Origin: Bryobacterales bacterium
GTDB lineage: Bacteria; Acidobacteriota; Terriglobia; Bryobacterales; Bryobacteraceae
Assembly: GCA_020852175.1 (NCBI GenBank)
Contig: JADZBH010000041.1
Span: forward strand, 62,001-126,000
Direction: 5' to 3'
DNA: 64,000 bases
Part shown: one piece after another, positions 1-6,859 of the stretch
Layout of the letters: each line of letters opens with the position of its first letter
Numbering within the stretch: position 1 is the stretch's first letter
Notes under the pieces: model-generated
Database searches by the model: none
What the model saw: only the letters and a program-made list of their open reading frames with translations
Told to the model about the DNA's origin: nothing
Translations under genes and position numbers: made by a program

Positions 1-521
1 ATCACCGCCGACACCACCGAGAAGAACACCACCACCCACATTCCGCCCATCGCGTAAGGCTGGATAGCCGGGTTGCGGATGCCGAGCATCACGAGCGAAA
101 TCGAGATCACCTGCGCCACCATCTTCGTCTTGCCCAGGTCGCTCGCCTTGATCGTGTAGCCCGCCGAGGCGGCGATGGATCGCAAGCCGGTGACGGCGAA
201 TTCGCGGCCGATGATGAGAATCGCCATCCACCCGGCCAGCGCTCTCACCTGTACCAGTGAGATGAGCGCCGCCGACACAAGCAGTTTGTCGGCGATCGGA
301 TCCAACAACGTTCCTACCGTCGTCACCTGCTTCCAGCGCCGCGCCAGGTAGCCGTCCAGCAGGTCAGTGGCCGCCGCGAACAGGAAGATGGCCAGAGCCA
401 CGAACTCGTTGTGGATGATCCTCTCTCCGATACCGATGCCCCAGCTATCCTGCACCAGCGCGGCCACCAGAAGCGGCACGAAGAAGATGCGCATGAGCGT
501 AAGCAGATTCGGAAGGTTCAT
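1..521 (-). CDS. pgsA: CDP-diacylglycerol--glycerol-3-phosphate 3-phosphatidyltransferase (3' end outside window)
   Basis: The protein begins MNLPNLLTLMRIFFVPLL, the usual start of this family, and carries the CDP-alcohol phosphotransferase signature D-x2-D-G-x2-A-R-x8-G-x3-D-x3-D (DLLDGYLARR, then GTLLDPIAD, around residues 53-78). The family makes phosphatidylglycerol phosphate from CDP-diacylglycerol and glycerol-3-phosphate in the inner membrane. Several hydrophobic segments are visible. The ATG at 521 has a GAAAAGGG-type ribosome site just upstream and lies 11 bases after the hflX stop, so it is probably the distal gene of the hfq-hflX operon. About 173 codons are present; the C-terminus runs off the window. 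Confidence 0.93.
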   Translation of the reverse strand, partial: MNLPNLLTLMRIFFVPLLVAALVQDSWGIGIGERIIHNEFVALAIFLFAAATDLLDGYLARRWKQVTTVGTLLDPIADKLLVSAALISLVQVRALAGWMAILIIGREFAVTGLRSIAASAGYTIKASDLGKTKMVAQVISISLVMLGIRNPAIQPYAMGGMWVVVFFSVVSAV

Positions 522-532
522 TCCCTTTTCAA

Positions 533-1807
533 CTATATCAGCGGCGTTGCCGGAAGGGTCCCTCGTTTCGCATACTGCTGTAACCGCCGCTGGATGGACT
601 GTGGCAGGTCGGCGCGCACCCACACGCCGCTTTCGTCATACCGGATCTCCCGGGGCCGGCCGTACTCGTGGATCATGTGCAGCGCCGCGCCTTCGCCCGC
701 CGGCAGGTGCAGGCGCATCTCGGATACAGGGTCCAGGTCGAGCATGCCGTCCATCAGCGCGGCGATCCGCTCCAGACCCTCGCCCGTCCGTGCCGATGCG
801 GGCGTCATCTGGTGCAGATCCAGCGCCGGACCGCCTCCGCCCCGCTGCGCCGCCAGCCGCCGCCCCAGCGCCTCGGCCATGGCTGTTGCTTCCTGGGGTG
901 GAAGCAGGTCCGTCTTGTTCAGTACAACCAGTTGCGGCGTGGAAGCCGCGCCAATCTCGGCCAACACCTCCAGCACATGCGAGAAATGCGTTTCGGCGTA
1001 GGGTGAGGCCGCGTCCACGACATGCAGCAGCAACGCCGCTTCGGACACCTCTTCCAGCGTGGCGCGAAACGCCTTCACCAGCGTCGTGGGCAGGTTGCGG
1101 ATGAACCCCACCGTGTCGCTCAACAGGGCGCGCCGCCGCGACGGGAGGGCCATCTGCCGCACCGTCGGATCGAGCGTGGCGAACATCTTCGCGTCGGCCA
1201 GCACGCCCGCTCCCGTCAGCCGGTTGAACAATGACGACTTCCCGGCATTGGTGTAGCCAACCAGCGCCACAGTCGCCAGCGGCACGCTCTCGCGCTTTTT
1301 CCGCTGGATGGTCCGCGTCGAACGCACCGTCCGCAACTGACGCTCGATTTTGCTGATGCGCGTCCAGATGCGCCGCCGGTCGGTCTCCAGCTTGGTTTCG
1401 CCGGGGCCGCGCGTGCCAATGCCGCCTCCCAGCCGCGACATGGCCGCCCCGCGTCCGGTCAGCCGCGGCAGCAGATAGTTCAACTGTGCCAGTTCCACCT
1501 GCAACTGCCCCTCGCGCGTGCGTGCGCGGCGGGCGAAGATGTCCAGGATCAGTTGCGTGCGATCCAGCACCTTGCACTGCAATTCGCGCTCCAGGTTGCG
1601 GATTTGCGGGCCGGTCAGGTCGCGATCGAAGAGAATGAGGCTGGCCTCGGAGGCTGCCGCCAGTTCAGCGAGTTCGGCCACTTTGCCCGCGCCGATCAGC
1701 GTGGCCGGATCGGGCGCGGGACGGGTTTGCAGAATCCGGTCCAACACCTCGGCCCCGGCGCTTTCGGCGAGTACGGCCAATTCTTCCAGGGATTCGGCCG
1801 CGGTCAC
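533..1807 (-). CDS. hflX: GTPase HflX
   Basis: Ribosome-associated GTPase of the HflX family, implicated in rescue of stalled ribosomes. From the GTG at 1807 the protein has 424 residues. The HflX motif GPGETKLETDRR is at 134-145, G1 (GYTNAGKSS) at 184-192, G3 (DTVGF) at 231-235 and G4 (NKTD) at 297-300. A helical HflX N-domain precedes the G domain. The start is uncertain. The same frame stays open upstream and encodes RERALLVGLD, the expected first strand of HflX, but that stretch has no ATG. A CTG at 1906, overlapping the hfq stop, or another non-ATG codon could be the true start. The gene sits between hfq and pgsA. Confidence 0.93.
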   Translation of the reverse strand: MTAAESLEELAVLAESAGAEVLDRILQTRPAPDPATLIGAGKVAELAELAAASEASLILFDRDLTGPQIRNLERELQCKVLDRTQLILDIFARRARTREGQLQVELAQLNYLLPRLTGRGAAMSRLGGGIGTRGPGETKLETDRRRIWTRISKIERQLRTVRSTRTIQRKKRESVPLATVALVGYTNAGKSSLFNRLTGAGVLADAKMFATLDPTVRQMALPSRRRALLSDTVGFIRNLPTTLVKAFRATLEEVSEAALLLHVVDAASPYAETHFSHVLEVLAEIGAASTPQLVVLNKTDLLPPQEATAMAEALGRRLAAQRGGGGPALDLHQMTPASARTGEGLERIAALMDGMLDLDPVSEMRLHLPAGEGAALHMIHEYGRPREIRYDESGVWVRADLPQSIQRRLQQYAKRGTLPATPLI

Positions 1808-1907
1808 CGGTTCGTGGTGGGGGGCGGAGGTTTTGGACGCTGTGCGCGACGGCGTGTCCAGTCCGACGAGCAGGGCGCGCTCGCGCCCGATCGCAGTGGT
1901 ATCCAGA

Positions 1908-2477
1908 TCAGTTCTCGCTGGCGTCGGAGGCTGAAACTCCTACCGCCTGTCCGGGCACGCCAGGCTGTGACGCACCGTGATGCGGTCCGCCCGAGTGGTG
2001 CATGGGCTTGGCCACGACCACCGTCGAGATGGCATGCTTGAAGATGAGTTGTTCCTGGTTGTTCGACTCCAGAACCACGCTGTACTTATCGAAGCTTCGA
2101 ATCCGGCCCGATAACTTCACCCCGCTCATCAGATAGATGGTCAGGAAGGTGCGTTCTTTCCGCGCAGCGTTGAGAAACGCCTCTTGGATGTTCTGGGGTA
2201 GTTTCTCCATGTGGCTTTCCTTTGGCCCGGCCGGGCTGTTCGCTTGTGTGGAAGGAACTGGGGACACCCTGTTCACCCGATTGTACATCAGTTCCGCGTT
2301 CTCCCCGGCCGTGGCTGGCTCTGCCGCGATGTCGGCGCGCGGAGCCGCTGGCGCCTCAGGCATTCTCGGCGTTTGAGCCTCGGGCCGGCGGAAATCGGCC
2401 CCGTTCACCGCTTCCCCCGGACGCCGCGGCGCGGCGGGCCGCCCAGGAATCGGAGGAGTGGAGGGTGAATTATTCAT
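1908..2477 (-). CDS. hfq: RNA chaperone Hfq with proline-rich N-terminal extension
   Basis: The C-terminal hundred residues are a clear Hfq: the core starts [14 protein letters not shown], has the Sm1 segment with [13 protein letters not shown] and an Sm2-like segment LIFKHAIST, and ends in a short His/Gly-rich tail. Hfq forms a hexameric ring that pairs sRNAs with mRNAs. The reading frame continues 89 codons upstream as a Pro/Ala-rich, probably disordered segment, to an ATG at 2477. That ATG overlaps the stop of the preceding gene (ATGAATAA) and has AGGA five bases upstream. A second ATG at 2210, preceded by AAAGGA, would give a normal 100-residue Hfq. The coordinates follow the coupled upstream start. 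The core identity is certain; the extension is not. Confidence 0.85.
   Translation of the reverse strand: MNNSPSTPPIPGRPAAPRRPGEAVNGADFRRPEAQTPRMPEAPAAPRADIAAEPATAGENAELMYNRVNRVSPVPSTQANSPAGPKESHMEKLPQNIQEAFLNAARKERTFLTIYLMSGVKLSGRIRSFDKYSVVLESNNQEQLIFKHAISTVVVAKPMHHSGGPHHGASQPGVPGQAVGVSASDASEN
2217..2222 (-). promoter_or_regulatory. Ribosome binding site for an internal, conventional hfq start
   Basis: AAAGGA reads on the minus strand six bases before the ATG at 2210, which is the start expected from the Hfq family. It competes with the coupled ATG at 2477 as the true translation start, so both a long and a short Hfq are possible. Confidence 0.5.
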
Positions 2478-2784
2478 CGTGGTCCTGGCTCGCGGCTGCA
2501 TGGGCCGCAAGCTCTTTCCTTTCGCACATCTGTTCGAGTTCGCTCCGGGTCAGACGCCGCGCGGCGGCCTGGCTCCGGGCATTCCTGGCCTTGGCGGCGG
2601 GTTCGTAGGTGAACTCCCGCACCGAGGCGAATTCGTTTTCCAGATCGAACTCCGGCACACCCCGCACTTGGGGAATCCGCGCCACGCCATGCTCGTCGAT
2701 GAGACACTCCGTGCCTTCCGAAGTGGAGAACCGGACGCGTGAGACATTCTCTATCGCCAGCCGGCGAACATCAAGTAACTTCAT
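2470..2784 (-). CDS. Hypothetical protein upstream of hfq
   Basis: This 104-residue protein matches no family I recognise. The N-terminal half is strand-rich and acidic ([19 protein letters not shown], then [19 protein letters not shown]). The C-terminal half is helical and basic/Ala-rich and ends HDE. There is no signal peptide or membrane segment, so it is probably cytoplasmic. Its stop overlaps the upstream hfq start, which makes it the first gene of the hfq-hflX-pgsA operon and argues that it is real. No ribosome site is evident before its ATG, and a promoter-like sequence lies almost directly upstream. Confidence 0.7.
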   Translation of the reverse strand: MKLLDVRRLAIENVSRVRFSTSEGTECLIDEHGVARIPQVRGVPEFDLENEFASVREFTYEPAAKARNARSQAAARRLTRSELEQMCERKELAAHAAASQDHDE

Positions 2785-2796
2785 GAGTGCATCGCC

Positions 2797-2825
2797 AATG
2801 TAACAGGTTAGTAAGGGAGGTTCAA
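2797..2825 (-). promoter_or_regulatory. Possible sigma-70-type promoter for the hfq operon
   Basis: On the minus strand TTGAAC (2825-2820) and TACATT (2802-2797) are separated by 17 bases; each box matches the consensus at four of six positions or better. Transcription would begin around 2790, giving a leader of only a few bases before the ATG at 2784. The assignment is inferred from spacing and consensus alone. Confidence 0.3.
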
Positions 2826-2851
2826 GCGGGACCGGGCCTCAATCTGGCACT

Positions 2852-4012
2852 CTACGCCGCCTCCAGGACCGTCACGACACAGGTTGCCCCGGACCCTCCC
2901 AGGTTCTGCGCCAACCCGAGCGAGGCGCCCCGCACCTGCCGCGCGCCCGCCACGCCACGAAGCTGCGCCACCAGTTCGCACAATTGCGCCGCGCCGGTTG
3001 CCCCCACCGGATGGCCCTTCGACTTCAACCCGCCAGAGGGGTTCACCGGAATCCGTCCCCCGAGCGCGGTCGCGCCCGAAGCGGAAAATGGACCGCCCTG
3101 GCCGCGCGGGCACAGTCCAAGGTCTTCCAGCGCCACGATCTCGGCAATGGTGAAGCAGTCATGCAACTCAGCCACATGGAGGTCCGCCGCCGTCACGCCT
3201 GCCATGCCAAGCGCCTTTTGTCCCGCCGCCTCGACCGCCGGGAAGGTCGTGATGTCCCGCTTGCGGTCCAGTGCCAGATAGTCCGAGGTTTGAGCGATTC
3301 CGCGGACCCGAACCGGCTGCCGGGCGCTCTCGCGAGCTTGGTCCAGCGGCAGCAACACAAGCGCCGCCGCGCCATCGGACACCAGGGAGCAGTCATATAA
3401 GGTGAGCGGCTCGGCCACCATCCTGCCGGCCAGGGCCTGCTCCACAGTGATCGTTTTACGCAAATGCGCCTCGGGATTCAGCGCGCCGTGCGCATGGTTC
3501 TTCACGGCGACACGCGCCAGTTGCTCGCGCGTGGTGCCGAATTCGTGCATGTGCCTTCGCGCGATCATGGCGAACAGCGCCGGAAAGGTGGCGCCGGCCC
3601 GGACCTCGCCGCCCAGGTCGCCGGCGCCAGCCAGAATCGACGCCACGCGCGCCGTGGTCTGGTTAGTCATCTTTTCCACGCCGCAGACGAGCACACAGTC
3701 GTAGACGCCCGCGGCTACCGCCAGCCAGGCGTGAAAGAACGCGCTGCCGGAACTGGCGCAAGCCGCCTCGAACCGGGTGGCGGGAATGCCCGGCGCCCCC
3801 AACGAAGAAGCCACCAGCGGGGCCAGATGGTTCTGTCCGGTGAAGCCCGGCGCCGCGAAATTTCCCAGGTAGAGCGCTTCCAGCGCTTCGGTTCCAAGGC
3901 CGGCGTCATCCAGGGCGGCGCGGCAGGCTGTGAGCGAGAGCGAGCGCACATCTTCGCCGGGGAAGGCTCCGAACGGGGTTTTACCGGCTCCGGCGATGGC
4001 CACTGGTCGCAT
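2852..4012 (-). CDS. Thiolase family protein (SCP-x type acyl-CoA acetyltransferase)
   Basis: A 386-residue thiolase-fold enzyme. The nucleophile Cys is C85 in EAACASSGS, and the C-terminal catalytic His is H334 in KGHPVGATGAAQ. NPSGGLKSKGHP is typical of the SCP-x/nonspecific lipid-transfer-like thiolases, as is a C-terminal glycine-rich segment (LGGSGATC). Such enzymes cleave or form 3-ketoacyl-CoA thioesters in the cytoplasm. The second cysteine expected in degradative thiolases is not in its usual place, so the exact reaction is open. No other beta-oxidation gene is nearby. The gene diverges from the sigma-factor operon. Confidence 0.88.
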   Translation of the reverse strand: MRPVAIAGAGKTPFGAFPGEDVRSLSLTACRAALDDAGLGTEALEALYLGNFAAPGFTGQNHLAPLVASSLGAPGIPATRFEAACASSGSAFFHAWLAVAAGVYDCVLVCGVEKMTNQTTARVASILAGAGDLGGEVRAGATFPALFAMIARRHMHEFGTTREQLARVAVKNHAHGALNPEAHLRKTITVEQALAGRMVAEPLTLYDCSLVSDGAAALVLLPLDQARESARQPVRVRGIAQTSDYLALDRKRDITTFPAVEAAGQKALGMAGVTAADLHVAELHDCFTIAEIVALEDLGLCPRGQGGPFSASGATALGGRIPVNPSGGLKSKGHPVGATGAAQLCELVAQLRGVAGARQVRGASLGLAQNLGGSGATCVVTVLEAA

Positions 4013-4211
4013 GGATCATCCTCCTTCCGATTATCCTCCCCTGTCGCCATGGAGCCAAAACGCCGATAGACACTGAGATGAAGCTCCGGCGAATGAAGAG
4101 AGAAGGAGCCGGATCGAAAAACACTTGCACGTTTGGAGAGCCGCCACCGTCAAGCATTCCAGGAAGAGTATCCTGTTCATGGCGGCATACGTCCAAGGGG
4201 AAATGGCAGAC

Positions 4212-4751
4212 ATGAGCGATACGCGGGAACCTGTGGCCATCGAGTCCCGGGAAGCGCGCGACCGCTTTGTCGAGCAGCATCTCCGGCGGATCTACCTTCA
4301 GATTTACCGTATGGTGGGCGATGCCGATCACGCCCAGGACCTCACGCAGGAGGTCTTCATCAAGGCGCTGCAACGTGGCGATCAGGTGCGCGACCCCGAG
4401 CGCGCCGCCCATTGGCTGAGCCGAGTGGCCACCAATACGGCCATCGACTTTCTCCGCCGCCACGGCCGGGTGAATCTGACCGCGATGGACGACCTGGCCG
4501 AGCCGCTGGCCGCCCGGGACGAGGAGAGCCCCGAACACGCAGCCATCCGTACCGAGCAGCGGACGCGCCTGGAGGCCGGTTTGCGCCGCCTCAGCCCGCG
4601 TGAACGCATGGCCCTGCTGCTGCGCGACGTGGAAGGTCTGCCCGCCGAAGATGTGGCCCGCCAACTGAACTGCTCCAAGGCCACCGTTCGTTCGCACATC
4701 GCCAACGCCCGCGTGAAGTTCCGCCGCTTCCTGGAAAGGACGGGCGTATGA
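4212..4751 (+). CDS. ECF-type RNA polymerase sigma factor
   Basis: About 179 residues. Region 2 contains DADHAQDLTQEVFIKAL and WLSRVATNTAIDFLRR; region 4 contains LSPRERMALLLRDVEGLPAED followed by a helix-turn-helix ending ATVRSHIANARVKFR. These are standard for group 4 sigma factors, which redirect RNA polymerase to stress or envelope promoters. The start chosen is ATG 4212, which has AAGGGG upstream; in-frame starts also exist at 4125 and 4203. The stop overlaps the ATG of the anti-sigma gene (ATGA), so the pair is translationally coupled. ECF operons are usually autoregulated, but no promoter motif was identified here. Confidence 0.93.
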   Translation: MSDTREPVAIESREARDRFVEQHLRRIYLQIYRMVGDADHAQDLTQEVFIKALQRGDQVRDPERAAHWLSRVATNTAIDFLRRHGRVNLTAMDDLAEPLAARDEESPEHAAIRTEQRTRLEAGLRRLSPRERMALLLRDVEGLPAEDVARQLNCSKATVRSHIANARVKFRRFLERTGV

Positions 4752-5368
4752 GCCGGCGTCCACATCCCAGCGCGCGAAAACTGGCGCTGCTGGCCGGAGG
4801 TGAATTGGGCTGGTGGGAGCGCTTCCGCGCCGAGCGCCATGTTTCCGGCTGCGTCCCCTGCCGCGCCGAACTGGAAGCGCTGCGCGAAACGCGCATGGAA
4901 CTGGCTGACCTGGCCTGCGAACTGCCCGGGTCGGTGCAATGGGATCGCCTGGCCGCCGAGATGAGGGCCAACATCCGGCTTGGCCTGGAAGCCGGCCAAA
5001 TCGTCGCGCCGGTGGGCGTGCCGCGCTCGCGGGAACCCGAGAGGGAATCGGAATTCGAGGGCTTTGGCTCCTTCTTCAAACCCATCGCGGTGATGGCTTC
5101 GGTGGCCGTCTTTCTTTACTGTGCCACCTGGATGCTCAGTACGCGCACGAAAAAAGCCGGCCCGGCCGCCAGCGTCATGGTGGGCACCACGGTTGACGGC
5201 ATTGAATTAAAGAACGGCGCCACGGCCATGACGTTGTTCCATCAGGGCGGCAAGCCGGTGGCCGTCGAGATCGGTTCCGGCGGGCGGGAACGCGCCGCTT
5301 CCCTCCGGGCGCAGTACGTGGACGAGGATACCGGCGAGGTTACGATTCACCATGTCTACTCCGAGTAG
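4748..5368 (+). CDS. Zinc-finger transmembrane anti-sigma factor
   Basis: A 206-residue protein. It has a short anti-sigma zinc-binding motif H31-x3-C35-x2-C38, a helical linker, one transmembrane segment at about 111-130 (IAVMASVAVFLYCATWML) and an 80-residue domain beyond the membrane. This is the layout of ZAS anti-sigma factors, which hold their sigma partner at the inner membrane until an envelope signal arrives. Its start overlaps the sigma stop by four bases, and its end overlaps the next gene by 17, so the three genes form one operon. The signal sensed is unknown. Confidence 0.88.
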   Translation: MSRRPHPSARKLALLAGGELGWWERFRAERHVSGCVPCRAELEALRETRMELADLACELPGSVQWDRLAAEMRANIRLGLEAGQIVAPVGVPRSREPERESEFEGFGSFFKPIAVMASVAVFLYCATWMLSTRTKKAGPAASVMVGTTVDGIELKNGATAMTLFHQGGKPVAVEIGSGGRERAASLRAQYVDEDTGEVTIHHVYSE

Positions 5369-6455
5369 AGTGCTGCTGCTTGCCGCCACGGTGGCCGCGG
5401 GCGCGGCCCTGGCCCAGGTGAAGATCGCGCTTCCGGACGACTCGCCCGTGACGCTCGTCTCGGCCGATTGGGGCGGCACCACCACCAGCGAGCGTGGCGG
5501 CGCGCTCGTGGTTGACCTTCACTCGGTGATGAGCTTGCGGAACTCCTCGGCCCGGCGCGTCCGCGGTCTCACGCTGGTGGTTGCCTCGCAGGAGGTGACC
5601 CCGGGCGGCCGCGCCAGCGTCACGAAGGTATCGCTCGACGTCGGTTCCGGCGAGAATTTCCCGGTGAAAATCGACCTCCGCCTGCTGCGCCCGTTGCAAA
5701 AGGGAACCGGGCCGCTCGTCGAGGTGACGCTTGACGGCGTGCTATTCGACGATCTCAGTTTTTATGGGCCCAACCGGGTGGAGTCGCGGCGCGCGCTCAC
5801 GGCCTGGGAGATGGAGGCCCAGCGCGACCGCCAATGGTTCCGGCAGGTGCTCGAGCGCGAAGGCGCCGCGGGGCTGCGCCGGGAATGCGTGGCCAGCCTT
5901 GCCCGTCAGGCCGAAACCCAGGTTCTCGACGTCCAGTTGGCCCGCGGCGAGCGCGTCACCGCCTCACCCATGCGAAAGGTGGAGGTGGCCGCGCTGCGTC
6001 TTCCCGATGCGCCCGTCCAGGCGGTGGGCGGCGCAGCCATGGCCGCCGAAGGGCTGGCCGCGGTTTCCTCGGTGGATCTGGTGAACCAGAGCGCCCGTGC
6101 CGTCCGTTCGGTGGAGATCGGATGGATGCTTCGCGATACGCGGGGCCGAGAATACTCCGCCGGCGCCACGCCCGTTCACATCGAGGCCAACCCCGGCGCC
6201 CGCTTCCAGGCGAAGCAGGAGGGGCGGCTGAAGTTCACCGAAAGCGGTGGCGCGCCCGTCTCCATCGGTTCGCTCACCGCCTTTGTCAGCCAGGTGGAGT
6301 TCGCCGACGGCTCGTTGTGGGTGCCCGCCCGCATCGCCCTAAGCGATGCGGTGCTGCGTAAGGCCCTGGCGCCCTCTGGCGAGGAGCAGCGCCTTACCTC
6401 CATCTATCGCAAACGCGGACTGCCGGCACTGATGGAAGAACTCCGCCGCTTCTAA
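5352..6455 (+). CDS. Exported protein of unknown function, third gene of the ECF operon
   Basis: A 367-residue protein with a signal peptide (MSTPSRVLLLAATVAAGAALA, cleavage near residue 21). The mature part is rich in beta strands: a first domain (about 22-140), a helical charged stretch (WEMEAQRDRQWFRQVLEREG, about 155-175), then a second beta domain to the end. No catalytic motif or transmembrane segment was recognised. It overlaps the anti-sigma gene by 17 bases, which suggests a periplasmic partner of that regulator, either sensing the signal or acting as its main output. This role is inferred only from gene order. Confidence 0.8.
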   Translation: MSTPSRVLLLAATVAAGAALAQVKIALPDDSPVTLVSADWGGTTTSERGGALVVDLHSVMSLRNSSARRVRGLTLVVASQEVTPGGRASVTKVSLDVGSGENFPVKIDLRLLRPLQKGTGPLVEVTLDGVLFDDLSFYGPNRVESRRALTAWEMEAQRDRQWFRQVLEREGAAGLRRECVASLARQAETQVLDVQLARGERVTASPMRKVEVAALRLPDAPVQAVGGAAMAAEGLAAVSSVDLVNQSARAVRSVEIGWMLRDTRGREYSAGATPVHIEANPGARFQAKQEGRLKFTESGGAPVSIGSLTAFVSQVEFADGSLWVPARIALSDAVLRKALAPSGEEQRLTSIYRKRGLPALMEELRRF

Positions 6456-6541
6456 CCCGCGTACTCTCCCGTTCATGGTACGGACCAGGCCTCCGGTGCC
6501 AGCCGCGCTCCGCCAGGGGTCTGATATCCTATCGCTCTACC

Positions 6542-6784
6542 ATGGCTACCGCGACCATCCAAACCTCCGACTACCTGGGGAAACCGCCGGACCGGCTTTC
6601 CCTGGCCCAGCGCACGGCCGCTGCGGGCAAATGGATCGCGCTGGAGTTGTATACGCCCGAGACACTTCCGCTTAAGGTCATCGAAGCCATCGGCGACAGT
6701 CCGGCCGAGTGTATCGGCCAGGTGGAATCCCGGGGTCTCGATCCACGCACTTTCGAATTTTCCGTCATTCAACCTGCCTTCTGA
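6542..6784 (+). CDS. Small hypothetical protein
   Basis: An 80-residue protein (begins MATATIQTSDYLGKPPDRLS) without signal peptide, membrane helix or recognised domain. It is soluble and acidic in its second half, with a compact predicted alpha/beta mix. It lies between two operons with 86 and 75 bases on either side and has no clear ribosome site, so it could be a single-gene unit. It is kept because the frame has coding-like composition and fills an otherwise empty interval. Confidence 0.5.
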   Translation: MATATIQTSDYLGKPPDRLSLAQRTAAAGKWIALELYTPETLPLKVIEAIGDSPAECIGQVESRGLDPRTFEFSVIQPAF

Positions 6785-6859
6785 GCCTGGCCGCAGTCCT
6801 CCGGCCGCCTCGTCCGCCTTCCCCCTTCGCTCCGCAACCCTGGGGGGTACAATTCTTGT

